DNA of 16,951 nucleotides, from NCBI GenBank assembly GCA_902470915.1, contig CABRIB010000042.1, positions 1 to 16,951 on the forward strand, written 5' to 3'. The position numbers and the translations under genes were made by a program. Every line of letters begins with the position of its first letter. Within the stretch, counting starts at the first letter, position 1. Below, one piece after another: positions 1-6,514 of this stretch. The stretch is from an uncultured Collinsella sp. GTDB taxonomy: Bacteria; Actinomycetota; Coriobacteriia; Coriobacteriales; Coriobacteriaceae. The notes below the pieces were generated by a model. The model searched no databases. It was not told where the DNA came from and saw only the letters and a list, made by a program, of their open reading frames with translations.

Positions 1-50
1 TACGAGATAGGAGTCCGTCGCGTGGGCTCGGAGATGTGTATAAGAGACAG
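1..50 (+). other. Illumina Nextera i7 adapter (assembly contamination)
   Basis: The first 50 bases read as the tail of the P7 primer (TACGAGAT), an 8-base index AGGAGTCC, and the Nextera read-2 transposase adapter ending in AGATGTGTATAAGAGACAG. Position 20 is G where the standard adapter has T, a single mismatch. This is library sequence and not genome; genomic DNA starts at 51. Confidence 0.98.
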
Positions 51-74
51 GGTAGAAATAGCGCTTGATAAATG

Positions 75-110
75 AGCGGGGGCGGACGTGTCGAAACGTC
101 CGCCCCCGCT
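75..110 (-). terminator. Strong hairpin after the M20 hydrolase gene
   Basis: A perfect 14-bp GC-rich stem (75-88 with 97-110) closes an 8-base loop; positions 89 and 96 can also pair. It lies about 45 bases beyond the stop of the minus-strand hydrolase gene. The T tract is weak on both strands (CTTTGAC on plus, CATTTATC on minus), so it may serve in both directions or act as an mRNA 3' stabiliser. What lay upstream on the left is lost to the contig end. Confidence 0.6.
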
Positions 111-155
111 TTGACATCGCGATGTGGCTATGACTGCGAGATGCCAGCGAATCGA

Positions 156-1619
156 TTACTCGTCGTGCTTCTCCTCACGGCGTGCGGCAGCGCGTGCGTC
201 GTGGATGCCCTTGATCGCGGCATGGCGAGCCGTTCGGGCATCATGGATGGCGTCGCGAGCCTCGGCGGTCGTCGCCTTGGCAGAGCGCAACTTGGCGGCC
301 AGATCGGGGTTGGTTTCGGCGACCGCGGTAATCGCGGGGCCGTCGAGCTCCTCTTGCGTGGGCTCGGCCAAAAAGTCGATAGCATACTGGGCGGCCACCA
401 TGGAGCCCTTTGCCAGCACGGTCTCGTCGATCTTGTAGAAGCAGGAATGTTGGGCGTACGTGGCGCCAATCTTGGGGTTGCGCGTACCTACAAAGGCGAG
501 CACGCCCGGTACGCGACGCAGGTACTCCGAAAAATCCTCGCCCGAAAGCGTGCCGCGATAATGGCCTTGGCCGGTGGGGCCCAGGCACTTGATTACGGCC
601 TGACGGCAGCGCTCGCTCGAGGCGGCGTCGTTTTCGACCTTGTAGTTGGCGATGGTGTAGTCGGTGAGCTCTGCCTCGGCGCCCAAGGCGGCCGCGGTAT
701 GCTCCACGATGCGGCGCATAAGCTCCGGCATTTCCTCGTGGGTCGAATCTCCGTAGGTGCGCACCGTGCCGGCGAGGTAGGCCGTGCCGGCGATAACGTT
801 GCGCGCGGTGCCGCCGTGCAGCTCGCCGACGGTGATGACGGCCGGCTCGTAGGGGCTGATTTCGCGCGAGACGATGGTCTGCAGGGCGTTAACGATCTCG
901 GCGGCAACCATGACGGCGTCGTGGCCGCGCTGGGGCATGGCGCCATGGCACGAGGTGCCGCGGACGTCGATGCGGAACCAGTCGGTATTGGCCATGCGCG
1001 GACCGGGCTCGCAGCTCACGGTGCCGGCGTCGACCTCACTCCAGATGTGCGCGGCGTAGGCGCCATCGACGCCGTCGAGCACACCCGTGCCGATCATGAG
1101 CTTAGCGCCCTGGCCGTTTTCCTCGCTGGGCTGGAATACGATGCGGACTTCGCCGTGGATGTCGTCGGTCATATGGCGCAGGATTTGCAGCGTTCCGAGC
1201 ATCATGGCGATATGGCAGTCGTGGCCGCAAGCGTGCATGCAGCCCTCGTTGACGCTGGCGAACTCCTCGCCGGTCTGCTCGGTGACGGGCAGGGCGTCGA
1301 TGTCGGCGCGCAGCAGGATGCGGCGGCGTGGCGTGCCGTCCTCGCGGTAGGCATCCGGCGCGGTACCGCGAAGCGTTGCCACCAAGCCGGTCTTGAGCGG
1401 ACGCTCGTAGGGGATATTCATGGCGTCGAGCTGGTTGGCGATGTCGGAGGTCGTGCGCTCCTCGGCAAGGCTCAGCTCCGGGTGCTTATGGAAGTGCCGG
1501 CGCTGCTTGATGATATATGGTTCAAATTCGGTAGCGATATCTTTGATGGCTGCGGTGACGTCGTCTGCTGCGCGAGCCTCGGTCGCCGCCATAATCTGCT
1601 GTGCCTTGGTCTTCGTCAT
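156..1619 (-). CDS. M20 family metallo-amidohydrolase / peptidase (HipO/AbgB-like)
   Basis: 487 aa. Zinc-dependent hydrolase of N-acylated amino acids or small peptides, probably cytoplasmic since no signal peptide is seen. Family motifs in order: HFHKHPELS (42-50), LLRADIDALPV (102-112), MHACGHDCHIAMM (128-140, metal ligands C131 and H133), FQPSEENGQGAK (162-173, catalytic and ligand glutamates 166/167), AHIW (190-193), GTSCHGAMPQRGHDAV (221-236) and HSCFYKIDE (391-399). The Cys-Gly-His form of the metal site is typical of the M20D amidohydrolase group. Residues after about 420 form an Ala/Arg/Glu-rich, probably helical tail not needed in the family, with IHDAR occurring twice (458-462, 472-476). 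The ATG at 1617-1619 is chosen because AAGGAG lies about 9 bases upstream; the frame stays open far upstream but without family similarity. Divergent from the next hydrolase. Substrate cannot be read from the sequence. Confidence 0.9.
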   Translation of the reverse strand: MTKTKAQQIMAATEARAADDVTAAIKDIATEFEPYIIKQRRHFHKHPELSLAEERTTSDIANQLDAMNIPYERPLKTGLVATLRGTAPDAYREDGTPRRRILLRADIDALPVTEQTGEEFASVNEGCMHACGHDCHIAMMLGTLQILRHMTDDIHGEVRIVFQPSEENGQGAKLMIGTGVLDGVDGAYAAHIWSEVDAGTVSCEPGPRMANTDWFRIDVRGTSCHGAMPQRGHDAVMVAAEIVNALQTIVSREISPYEPAVITVGELHGGTARNVIAGTAYLAGTVRTYGDSTHEEMPELMRRIVEHTAAALGAEAELTDYTIANYKVENDAASSERCRQAVIKCLGPTGQGHYRGTLSGEDFSEYLRRVPGVLAFVGTRNPKIGATYAQHSCFYKIDETVLAKGSMVAAQYAIDFLAEPTQEELDGPAITAVAETNPDLAAKLRSAKATTAEARDAIHDARTARHAAIKGIHDARAAARREEKHDE

Positions 1620-1775
1620 GGTCGATTTGCTCCTTGCTGGGTTGATCGCAAAATCGTACAGGCTCTCTCCAGTATGCCACCTGCCGCTAGGGCTGGTAAA
1701 GTTGCCGTTTGCCGCTTGGGGTTTTGTTACAAGGGCGGGGGAGTACACTCGGGGGTGTTGAATTTCCTGCCAGAG
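1620..1775. promoter_or_regulatory. Divergent promoter region between two hydrolase genes
   Basis: A 156-base gap separates two divergent genes, so promoters for both must lie here or overlap the genes. For the minus gene a candidate is TTTACC (1695-1700) with CATACT (1671-1676), 18 bp apart, each matching 4 of 6 consensus bases. For the plus gene TTGCCG (1702-1707) could be a -35, but no good -10 follows at the right distance. No clear operator dyad is visible. The shared region suggests co-regulation, which is inference. Confidence 0.35.
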
Positions 1776-3425
1776 ATGGGGATGCCCATGCAACATATCG
1801 ATCGGATTATTCGCTCCAAGAACGTCTTTACCGCCCAAGACGGCATCGATACCGCCCGCGAGCTGGCGATTGCCATCGCAGGCGACCGTATCGTCGCAGT
1901 CGGTGCGCCCGATGACGTGATTGCCGCCGCTCCTGCCGCCACGTCGGTTATCGACTACGGCGAGCAGTTTGTTTGCCCCGGTTTCCATGACGCTCATCTG
2001 CACTTCTTCCATACCTCGGTCGGTTCCTCGCCGTACATGCTCATGGATATGGGCACGTCCGAGGCGGCGCTGGTGCAACATGCGCTCGAGTTTTCCCAGG
2101 ACCTGCCCGACGACGCTTGGGTTGTGACGCAGGGCTGGCGCGATTACCGTTGGGATCCGCCCGAGCATCCTACCAAGGCGTCGCTCGATGCGGCATTCCC
2201 CGATCGTCCCTGCGTTATGTATTCGGGCGACGGGCACACGCTTTGGCTCAACAGCCGCGCACTCGAGGCGCTCGGCGTCACGCGCGACAGCGAGCCGCCA
2301 GCGGGCGGCAGTTACGACAAGGATGCAAACGGCGAACTCACGGGCATTGCTCACGAGGCGGCTGCCATGCAGCTGCTACCGCGCTGCCTTGAGTGGCTGG
2401 GGGAGGATCGCATCGCAAGCGCTTACGCCGATCAAATGAGGCGTATGGCCGAGCAGGGCATCACCTCGATCTGCGATATGTCGCTCATGCCCATGCCGGG
2501 CTGCGATTTTATCCGCGACGACGTCTACGACAAACTGCAGGCAGCCGGCAAGCTGGGCATCCGAGCCTATCTGTTCCCCACGCTGCTGGATGACCAGTCG
2601 CGCTTGGAAGAACTCCAGACCCGCTACGCAAACAACGCGCTGCTCTCGGCGCCAGGCTTTAAACAGTTTTTCGACGGTGTGTCGAGCGAACACACGGCAT
2701 ATCTCACCGAGCCCTATACCAATCCGCGCTTCCCGGGCGACCAGGGCCGTCTGACGGTTCCCGCCGAGCGCATGCGCAAGCTAGTTCTGGCGGCCGCGGA
2801 GCGCGGCCACACCGTGCGCATCCACGTCATCGGCGACGGTGCGATTCATGCCGCGCTCGATATCTTTGAGGAGGCCTCCGACCTGTACGGGCTGCCCCAG
2901 CACGGCCATAACACGCTCGAGCACCTGGAGAACCTTCTGCCCGAGGACATCGACCGCCTGCGCAAGCTCAACGTGGTTGCTTCGAGCCAGCCCTGCCACA
3001 TTACACTCGACCCGGGTGGTCCGGAGCGCGACCTGGGCTTGGAGCGCAGCCGCATCATGTGGCCGTTTGCGACCTATAAGCAGCGCGGCATTCGCCAAGC
3101 CTTCGGTACCGACAGCCCAATTACGCCCGTTACCAGCATGAATGTGCTCTACACGGCTATCACGCGCCAGGACCCCCGCAGCCACTGGCCCGAGGGCGGC
3201 TGGTTGCCGAGCGAGCGTATCGACGCGGCAACGGCCCTGCGCAACTACACGCTTGGCAGCGCGTACGCAGCGGGCGACGAGCAAAACCTCGGCAGCCTGG
3301 AGCCCGGCAAATACGCCGATCTGGTAGTCCTGGACCAAAACCCGCTCACCATCGACCCCCAAGAGCTCCAGGCTACCAAGGTTCAAGCAACCTACCTGGC
3401 AGGTAACTTAATCTACGAGCGTTAA
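1776..3425 (+). CDS. Amidohydrolase family protein, YtcJ-like (Amidohydro_3)
   Basis: 549 aa, the usual size for this group. Binuclear metal-dependent hydrolase of the amidohydrolase superfamily, acting on an unknown amide, probably in the cytoplasm. Visible parts: an N-terminal beta-sandwich strand set, the HxH metal motif in CPGFHDAHLHF (67-77; H74, H76), GFKQFFDG (294-301, where the family's carboxylated lysine lies, here K296), RIHVIGDGAIHAALD (348-362, H350), LEHLENL (381-387, H383), the catalytic aspartate in FGTDSP (443-448, D446), and the C-terminal GSLEPGKYADLVVLD (506-520) typical of the closing sandwich. GDGA replaces the more usual GDRA. Start is uncertain: in-frame ATGs at 1776, 1782 and 1788 and a GTG at 1755 all lack a strong ribosome site; the difference is only a few residues. 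The open frame runs back to 72 but that part is a shadow of the minus-strand gene. Confidence 0.88.
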   Translation: MGMPMQHIDRIIRSKNVFTAQDGIDTARELAIAIAGDRIVAVGAPDDVIAAAPAATSVIDYGEQFVCPGFHDAHLHFFHTSVGSSPYMLMDMGTSEAALVQHALEFSQDLPDDAWVVTQGWRDYRWDPPEHPTKASLDAAFPDRPCVMYSGDGHTLWLNSRALEALGVTRDSEPPAGGSYDKDANGELTGIAHEAAAMQLLPRCLEWLGEDRIASAYADQMRRMAEQGITSICDMSLMPMPGCDFIRDDVYDKLQAAGKLGIRAYLFPTLLDDQSRLEELQTRYANNALLSAPGFKQFFDGVSSEHTAYLTEPYTNPRFPGDQGRLTVPAERMRKLVLAAAERGHTVRIHVIGDGAIHAALDIFEEASDLYGLPQHGHNTLEHLENLLPEDIDRLRKLNVVASSQPCHITLDPGGPERDLGLERSRIMWPFATYKQRGIRQAFGTDSPITPVTSMNVLYTAITRQDPRSHWPEGGWLPSERIDAATALRNYTLGSAYAAGDEQNLGSLEPGKYADLVVLDQNPLTIDPQELQATKVQATYLAGNLIYER

Positions 3426-3443
3426 CCCCACATCCCACCCCTC

Positions 3444-3510
3444 AGTTGCGGTGAAATACGGACTAAATAACACCTCAACAGCCAAAAACAGTCCATATTC
3501 CACCGCAACT
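3444..3510. repeat. Imperfect inverted repeat downstream of the YtcJ-like gene
   Basis: Arms 3444-3464 and 3490-3510 are complementary at 19 of 21 positions around a 25-base, A-rich loop. It starts 18 bases after the stop codon and abuts a classical terminator, so it would form a second hairpin at the mRNA 3' end. Its role (RNA stabiliser, dispersed palindrome) is unknown. Confidence 0.6.
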
Positions 3511-3511
3511 T

Positions 3512-3547
3512 AAGGGGCACGTTTCAGCAACGTGCCCCTTTCTTGTT
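3512..3547 (+). terminator. Intrinsic terminator of the YtcJ-like gene
   Basis: A perfect 12-bp stem (AAGGGGCACGTT at 3512-3523, partner at 3529-3540) closes a 5-base loop and is followed by TCTTGTT. Good rho-independent terminator form on the plus strand. Confidence 0.85.
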
Positions 3548-3581
3548 CGCACCATCTGCATCGCCATTTTGCTGCACTGAC

Positions 3582-3780
3582 TTTTCTGAATGCCGGGCCC
3601 GAATTAGTTAACCTGGCTCCCGGGGCGGACCGGAGGGCATGAAGTTTGTCGCGAGTTCCGCACGCAAAGGAAAGCACTTAATGTGCTTTCCGTTTTGCGC
3701 AGGACTGTAGAGCAGCAAACTTCATGCCCTCCGGTCCGCCCCGGGAGCCACTGCCAAGTTATCCCCCGGCATTCAGAAAA
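3582..3780. repeat. Nested giant palindrome upstream of groES
   Basis: Three nested inverted repeats share one centre. Outer arms 3582-3597 and 3765-3780 are perfect (16 bp). Middle arms 3614-3648 and 3716-3750 are perfect over 35 bp. Inside, 3669-3677 pairs with 3683-3691 (9 bp), extended by CGCAAA with a 2-base bulge. The spacers between outer and middle arms (16 and 14 bases) do not pair. Beyond the outer arms GCACT and a T/A run also mirror each other imperfectly. No coding sequence is present. It could be a MITE-like element, a dispersed Coriobacterial palindrome, or a structured RNA/terminator; the sequence alone does not decide. Confidence 0.85.
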
Positions 3781-3796
3781 TCTAAGTGCCAAAAAA

Positions 3797-3917
3797 TAAG
3801 ATTTTTTGACTCCGTGTTGTATAACCCGCCATTCGTGGGTACCATTCAACGCGTACGCAAACAAAAAGGGTTAATTCGCGTGGCATAACCACGCGGCCCA
3901 AAAAGGAGGAGACAAGC
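3797..3917 (+). promoter_or_regulatory. groES leader with hairpin and strong ribosome site
   Basis: This AT-richer stretch must hold the groES promoter unless transcription enters through the upstream palindrome. TTGACT (3806-3811) and TATAAC (3820-3825) are both present but only 8 bp apart, so they do not form one standard promoter; TTGTAT (3817-3822) with TACCAT (3840-3845) has 17-bp spacing but weak matches. A 7-bp hairpin, CGCGTGG paired with CCACGCG (3877-3883 with 3889-3895), sits just before the ribosome site AAGGAGG. Neither a CIRCE (HrcA) nor a HAIR (HspR) operator was found by eye. Confidence 0.4.
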
Positions 3918-4211
3918 ATGTCGTCTTTGAAGCCGCTTGCAGATCGTGTTCTGGTCAAGCCCGACGAGGCCGAGCAGAAGACCGCTTCTGGTCTGTATAT
4001 CGCCAGCAACGCCCAGGAGAAGCCGCAGCGTGGCACCATCGTTGCCGTTGGCGCCGGCAAGGTCAACGACAAGGGTGAGCGCATCCCCATGGACGTCAAG
4101 GTTGGCGACGTTGTCATCTACGGTAAGTTCGGTGGCAACGAGGTCAAGGTCGACGGCGAGAAGTATCTGCTGATGCGCGCCGACGACATCTACGCTGTCG
4201 TCGAGGCCTAG
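3918..4211 (+). CDS. groES: Co-chaperonin GroES (Hsp10)
   Basis: 97 aa, the standard GroES length. Forms the seven-subunit lid of the GroEL folding chamber in the cytoplasm. The protein opens with LKPLADRVLVKPDEAE (4-19), followed by the mobile loop that docks on GroEL (about 17-35, with GLYIAS where many species have GIVL), then GTIVAVGAGKV (39-49), GDVVIYGKFGGNEVKVDGEKYLLMR region and the closing DDIYAVVEA. The ATG at 3918 follows AAGGAGG with about 8 bases spacing. groEL starts 96 bases downstream with no terminator between, so the two form one operon. Codon use is strongly biased to C-ending and AAG codons, as expected for a highly expressed gene. Confidence 0.97.
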   Translation: MSSLKPLADRVLVKPDEAEQKTASGLYIASNAQEKPQRGTIVAVGAGKVNDKGERIPMDVKVGDVVIYGKFGGNEVKVDGEKYLLMRADDIYAVVEA

Positions 4212-4307
4212 TCTCGTCAGAATCTCTGATTCGTCTTTGAACGCGCCCGCCGCATAGGACTCGGAAGCGGCGACGCGAGCCACATTTCTTTTGGAGGATT
4301 ACCTACC

Positions 4308-5945
4308 ATGGCAAAGAACATTACGTTCAACACCGATGCCCGCGCTAAGCTTGCCAAGGGCGTCAACACTCTGGCCGACGCCGTTACCGTCACCATGGGC
4401 CCCAAGGGCCGCTACGTTGCGCTGCAGCGCACGTTCGGTGCTCCGACCATCACCAACGACGGCGTTTCCGTCGCCAAGGAGATTGAGCTCGAGGACAACA
4501 TCGAGAACATGGGCGCCCAGCTGGTGAAGGAGGTTGCCACCAAGACCAACGACACCGTGGGTGACGGCACCACCACCGCAACCCTGCTCGCTCAGGCCAT
4601 CGTCAACGACGGTCTGCGCAACGTTGCTGCTGGCGCTAACCCGCTGGCCATCCGTCGCGGCATCGACAAGGCCGTCAACGCCGCCGTCGCCGAGATGAAG
4701 AAGCAGGCCAAGCCGGTCGAGACCAAGGAGCAGATTGCTTCCGTCGGTACCATCTCTGCCGGTGACCCCGAGGTCGGCGAGAAGATCGCCGAGGCCATGG
4801 AGGTCGTGGGCAAGGACGGCGTCATCACCGTCGAGGATTCCCAGACGTTCGACATCACCATCGACACCGTCGAGGGCATGCAGTTCGACAAGGGCTATGT
4901 CTCCGCTTACTTCGTCACGGACAACGACCGCATGGAGGCCGTGATGAAGGATCCGTACATCCTCATCACCGACCAGAAGATCTCCAGCGTTCAGGACATC
5001 ATGCCCGTTCTCGAGGCTGTCCAGCGCGCTGGCCGTGGCCTGCTCATCATCGCTGAGGACATCGACGGCGAGGCTCTGCCTACCCTGGTCCTCAACAAGA
5101 TCCGTGGCGCCCTCAACGTCTGCGCCGTCAAGGCTCCGGGCTACGGCGATCGCCGCAAGCGCATCCTCGAGGACATCGCCGTCCTCACCGGTGGCCAGGC
5201 CGCTCTGGACGAGCTGGGCGTGAAGGTCGCTGACATCACCGCCGATATGCTCGGTACTGCTAAGTCCGTCACCATCTCCAAGGACAACACCGTCGTCGTC
5301 GGCGGCGCTGGCTCCAAGGAGGCCATCGACGCCCGCATCGCTCAGATCAAGGGTGAGATGGAGAACACCACCTCTGACTTCGACCGTGAGAAGCTCCAGG
5401 AGCGCTTGGCAAAGCTCTCCGGTGGCGTTGCCGTCATCAAGGTCGGCGCTGCTACCGAGTCCGAGCTCAAGGAGATCAAGCACCGCGTCGAGGATGCCCT
5501 GCAGGCTACCCGCGCTGCTGTCGAGGAGGGCATCGTCGCCGGCGGTGGCGTCGCCTTCATGGACGCTGCTCCTGCGCTCGACGCTGTCGAGATCGACGAC
5601 CCCGAGGAGAAGATCGGCGTCGACATCGTCAAGAAGGCTCTGACCGCTCCGGTCGCCACCATCGCCAAGAACGCTGGCTTTGAGGGCGCTGTCGTGGTCG
5701 ACAAGGTTGCCGAGCTGCCCGCTGGTCAGGGTCTCAACTCTGCCAACGGCGAGTGGGGCGACATGATCGAGATGGGCGTCCTCGACCCCGTCAAGGTCAG
5801 CCGCGTCACCCTGCAGAACGCTGCTTCTGTCGCCAGCCTGATTCTCATCACCGAGGCTACCGTCTCCGATGTGCCCAAGAACACTCAGCTTGAGGACGCT
5901 ATCGCTGCTGCCACCGCTGGTCAGCAGGGCGGCGGTATGTACTAA
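4308..5945 (+). CDS. groEL: Chaperonin GroEL (Hsp60)
   Basis: 545 aa, full length. ATP-driven double-ring chaperonin that folds proteins together with GroES. Motifs: AKNITFNTDAR at the N-terminus, TMGPKGR (29-35) and GDGTTTATLLAQ (85-96, including the conserved ATPase-loop aspartate D86) in the equatorial domain, and EEGIVAGGGVAFMDAAPALD region near residue 405 where the chain returns to the equatorial domain. The C-terminus is short, ending QQGGGMY rather than a long GGM repeat or the His-rich tail of actinobacterial GroEL1 paralogues, so this looks like the housekeeping copy. A TTGGAGGATT ribosome site precedes the ATG at 4308. The long open frame on the opposite strand is a codon-bias shadow. 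Directly downstream lies the second giant palindrome (5972-6116). Confidence 0.98.
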   Translation: MAKNITFNTDARAKLAKGVNTLADAVTVTMGPKGRYVALQRTFGAPTITNDGVSVAKEIELEDNIENMGAQLVKEVATKTNDTVGDGTTTATLLAQAIVNDGLRNVAAGANPLAIRRGIDKAVNAAVAEMKKQAKPVETKEQIASVGTISAGDPEVGEKIAEAMEVVGKDGVITVEDSQTFDITIDTVEGMQFDKGYVSAYFVTDNDRMEAVMKDPYILITDQKISSVQDIMPVLEAVQRAGRGLLIIAEDIDGEALPTLVLNKIRGALNVCAVKAPGYGDRRKRILEDIAVLTGGQAALDELGVKVADITADMLGTAKSVTISKDNTVVVGGAGSKEAIDARIAQIKGEMENTTSDFDREKLQERLAKLSGGVAVIKVGAATESELKEIKHRVEDALQATRAAVEEGIVAGGGVAFMDAAPALDAVEIDDPEEKIGVDIVKKALTAPVATIAKNAGFEGAVVVDKVAELPAGQGLNSANGEWGDMIEMGVLDPVKVSRVTLQNAASVASLILITEATVSDVPKNTQLEDAIAAATAGQQGGGMY

Positions 5946-5971
5946 GGCCGACAAGGTCTAGAACTCCCACC

Positions 5972-6116
5972 GGGAATCCGGGGGCGTGACGGGGTTTCTC
6001 TCCGGAACGTCCTCGGACATGCAAAGAGGCTCCGCATCGCGCTTCGCGCTGCGGAGCCTCTTTGCGTCCAGTGCGGAATGTTCCGGAGAGAAACCCCGTC
6101 ACGCCCCCGGATTCCC
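5972..6116. repeat. Giant palindrome downstream of groEL
   Basis: Arms 5972-6008 and 6080-6116 are a perfect 37-bp inverted repeat. Inside them is a second perfect 16-bp stem (6021-6036 with 6050-6065) topped by GCGC-TTC-GCGC. The connecting segments (6009-6020 and 6066-6079) do not pair well. The architecture, long perfect outer arms plus an independent inner hairpin, matches the element upstream of groES. The arms of both share a similar core (TCCCGGGGCGGAC versus TCCGGGGGCGTGAC) but are not the same sequence. Confidence 0.9.
6021..6065 (+). terminator. Likely groESL terminator hairpin
   Basis: Perfect 16-bp stem starting GCAAAGAGGCTCCGCA, with a GC-rich apical helix and the loop TTC. It is the first hairpin of terminator size after groEL, 76 bases past the stop. 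The T residues lie inside the stem (CTCTTTGC) and no U tract follows, so termination may be weak, factor-assisted or bidirectional. Confidence 0.5.
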
Positions 6117-6185
6117 TGCGTTTACGGCCTTGAGGTCGGCGTGGGCGGAGATCGTGGCTGATGGGGATACGTGTCCCGGTCGCTG

Positions 6186-6206
6186 TTTCGCGGCTTTGCC
6201 GCGAAA
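6186..6206. repeat. Short perfect hairpin in the groEL-ribU gap
   Basis: TTTCGCGGC (6186-6194) and GCCGCGAAA (6198-6206) form a perfect 9-bp stem with a TTT loop. No T tract follows on either strand. It may be a backup terminator before the riboswitch promoter; otherwise the stretch 6117-6283 shows nothing recognisable. Confidence 0.5.
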
Positions 6207-6283
6207 GGCGCGTTACTTTGGGATGGGTGGGGAACGTGGTTGTTGCGGCAACTGATCTCCGCCACAAATTACCCTTGGCATAC

Positions 6284-6311
6284 TTGCACGAATACCCTCT
6301 CGTGCTACACT
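6284..6311 (+). promoter_or_regulatory. Candidate promoter of the riboflavin-uptake operon
   Basis: TTGCAC (6284-6289) and TACACT (6306-6311) are 16 bp apart, the second matching 4 of 6 positions of the -10 consensus. Transcription would begin close to 6318, directly at the 5' edge of the FMN riboswitch, which is the main support. Confidence 0.45.
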
Positions 6312-6318
6312 TGCAATT

Positions 6319-6507
6319 GCTGTTTCAGGGCGGGGTGGAATTCCCCACTGGCGGTAAATCGGGCGGTGCCAAAGGGGTGCCGTGGCGCAGGCGAGGTGCC
6401 TGCGACCGAGCCGATGAGTCCGCGACCCGTGCGTGTGTTGGTTCGCATGCCGGCTGAACTGGTGAGATCCCAGTACCAACGGTTAGAGTCCGGATGAAAG
6501 AGGCAGG
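6319..6507 (+). promoter_or_regulatory. FMN riboswitch (RFN element)
   Basis: The conserved RFN blocks appear in order: GGGGTGGAATTCCCCACTGG then CGGT (6332-6355), GAGTCCGCGACCCG (6416-6429), AACTGGTGAGATCCCAGTAC (from 6457) with CAACGGTT, and GAGTCCGGATGAAAGAGG (6486-6503). The first two blocks are separated by about 60 bases holding extra hairpins such as GCAGGC-GAGGT-GCCTGC, an enlarged variable arm. The 3' strand runs straight into the ribosome site of ribU (AGGTGATC at 6505-6512) and no terminator lies between, so FMN binding most likely hides the ribosome site and blocks translation; this mode is inferred. FMN excess would shut down riboflavin import. Confidence 0.95.
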
Positions 6508-6514
6508 TGATCTT

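Noticed and set aside
4299..5954. 551-codon open frame antisense to groEL
   Set aside because: It mirrors groEL exactly, has no ribosome site or family motifs, and arises from the strong C/G-ending codon bias of groEL.
6494..6514. Upstream in-frame ATG for ribU
   Set aside because: It lies in the conserved GGATGAAAGA block of the FMN riboswitch; the ATG at 6515 has the ribosome site.
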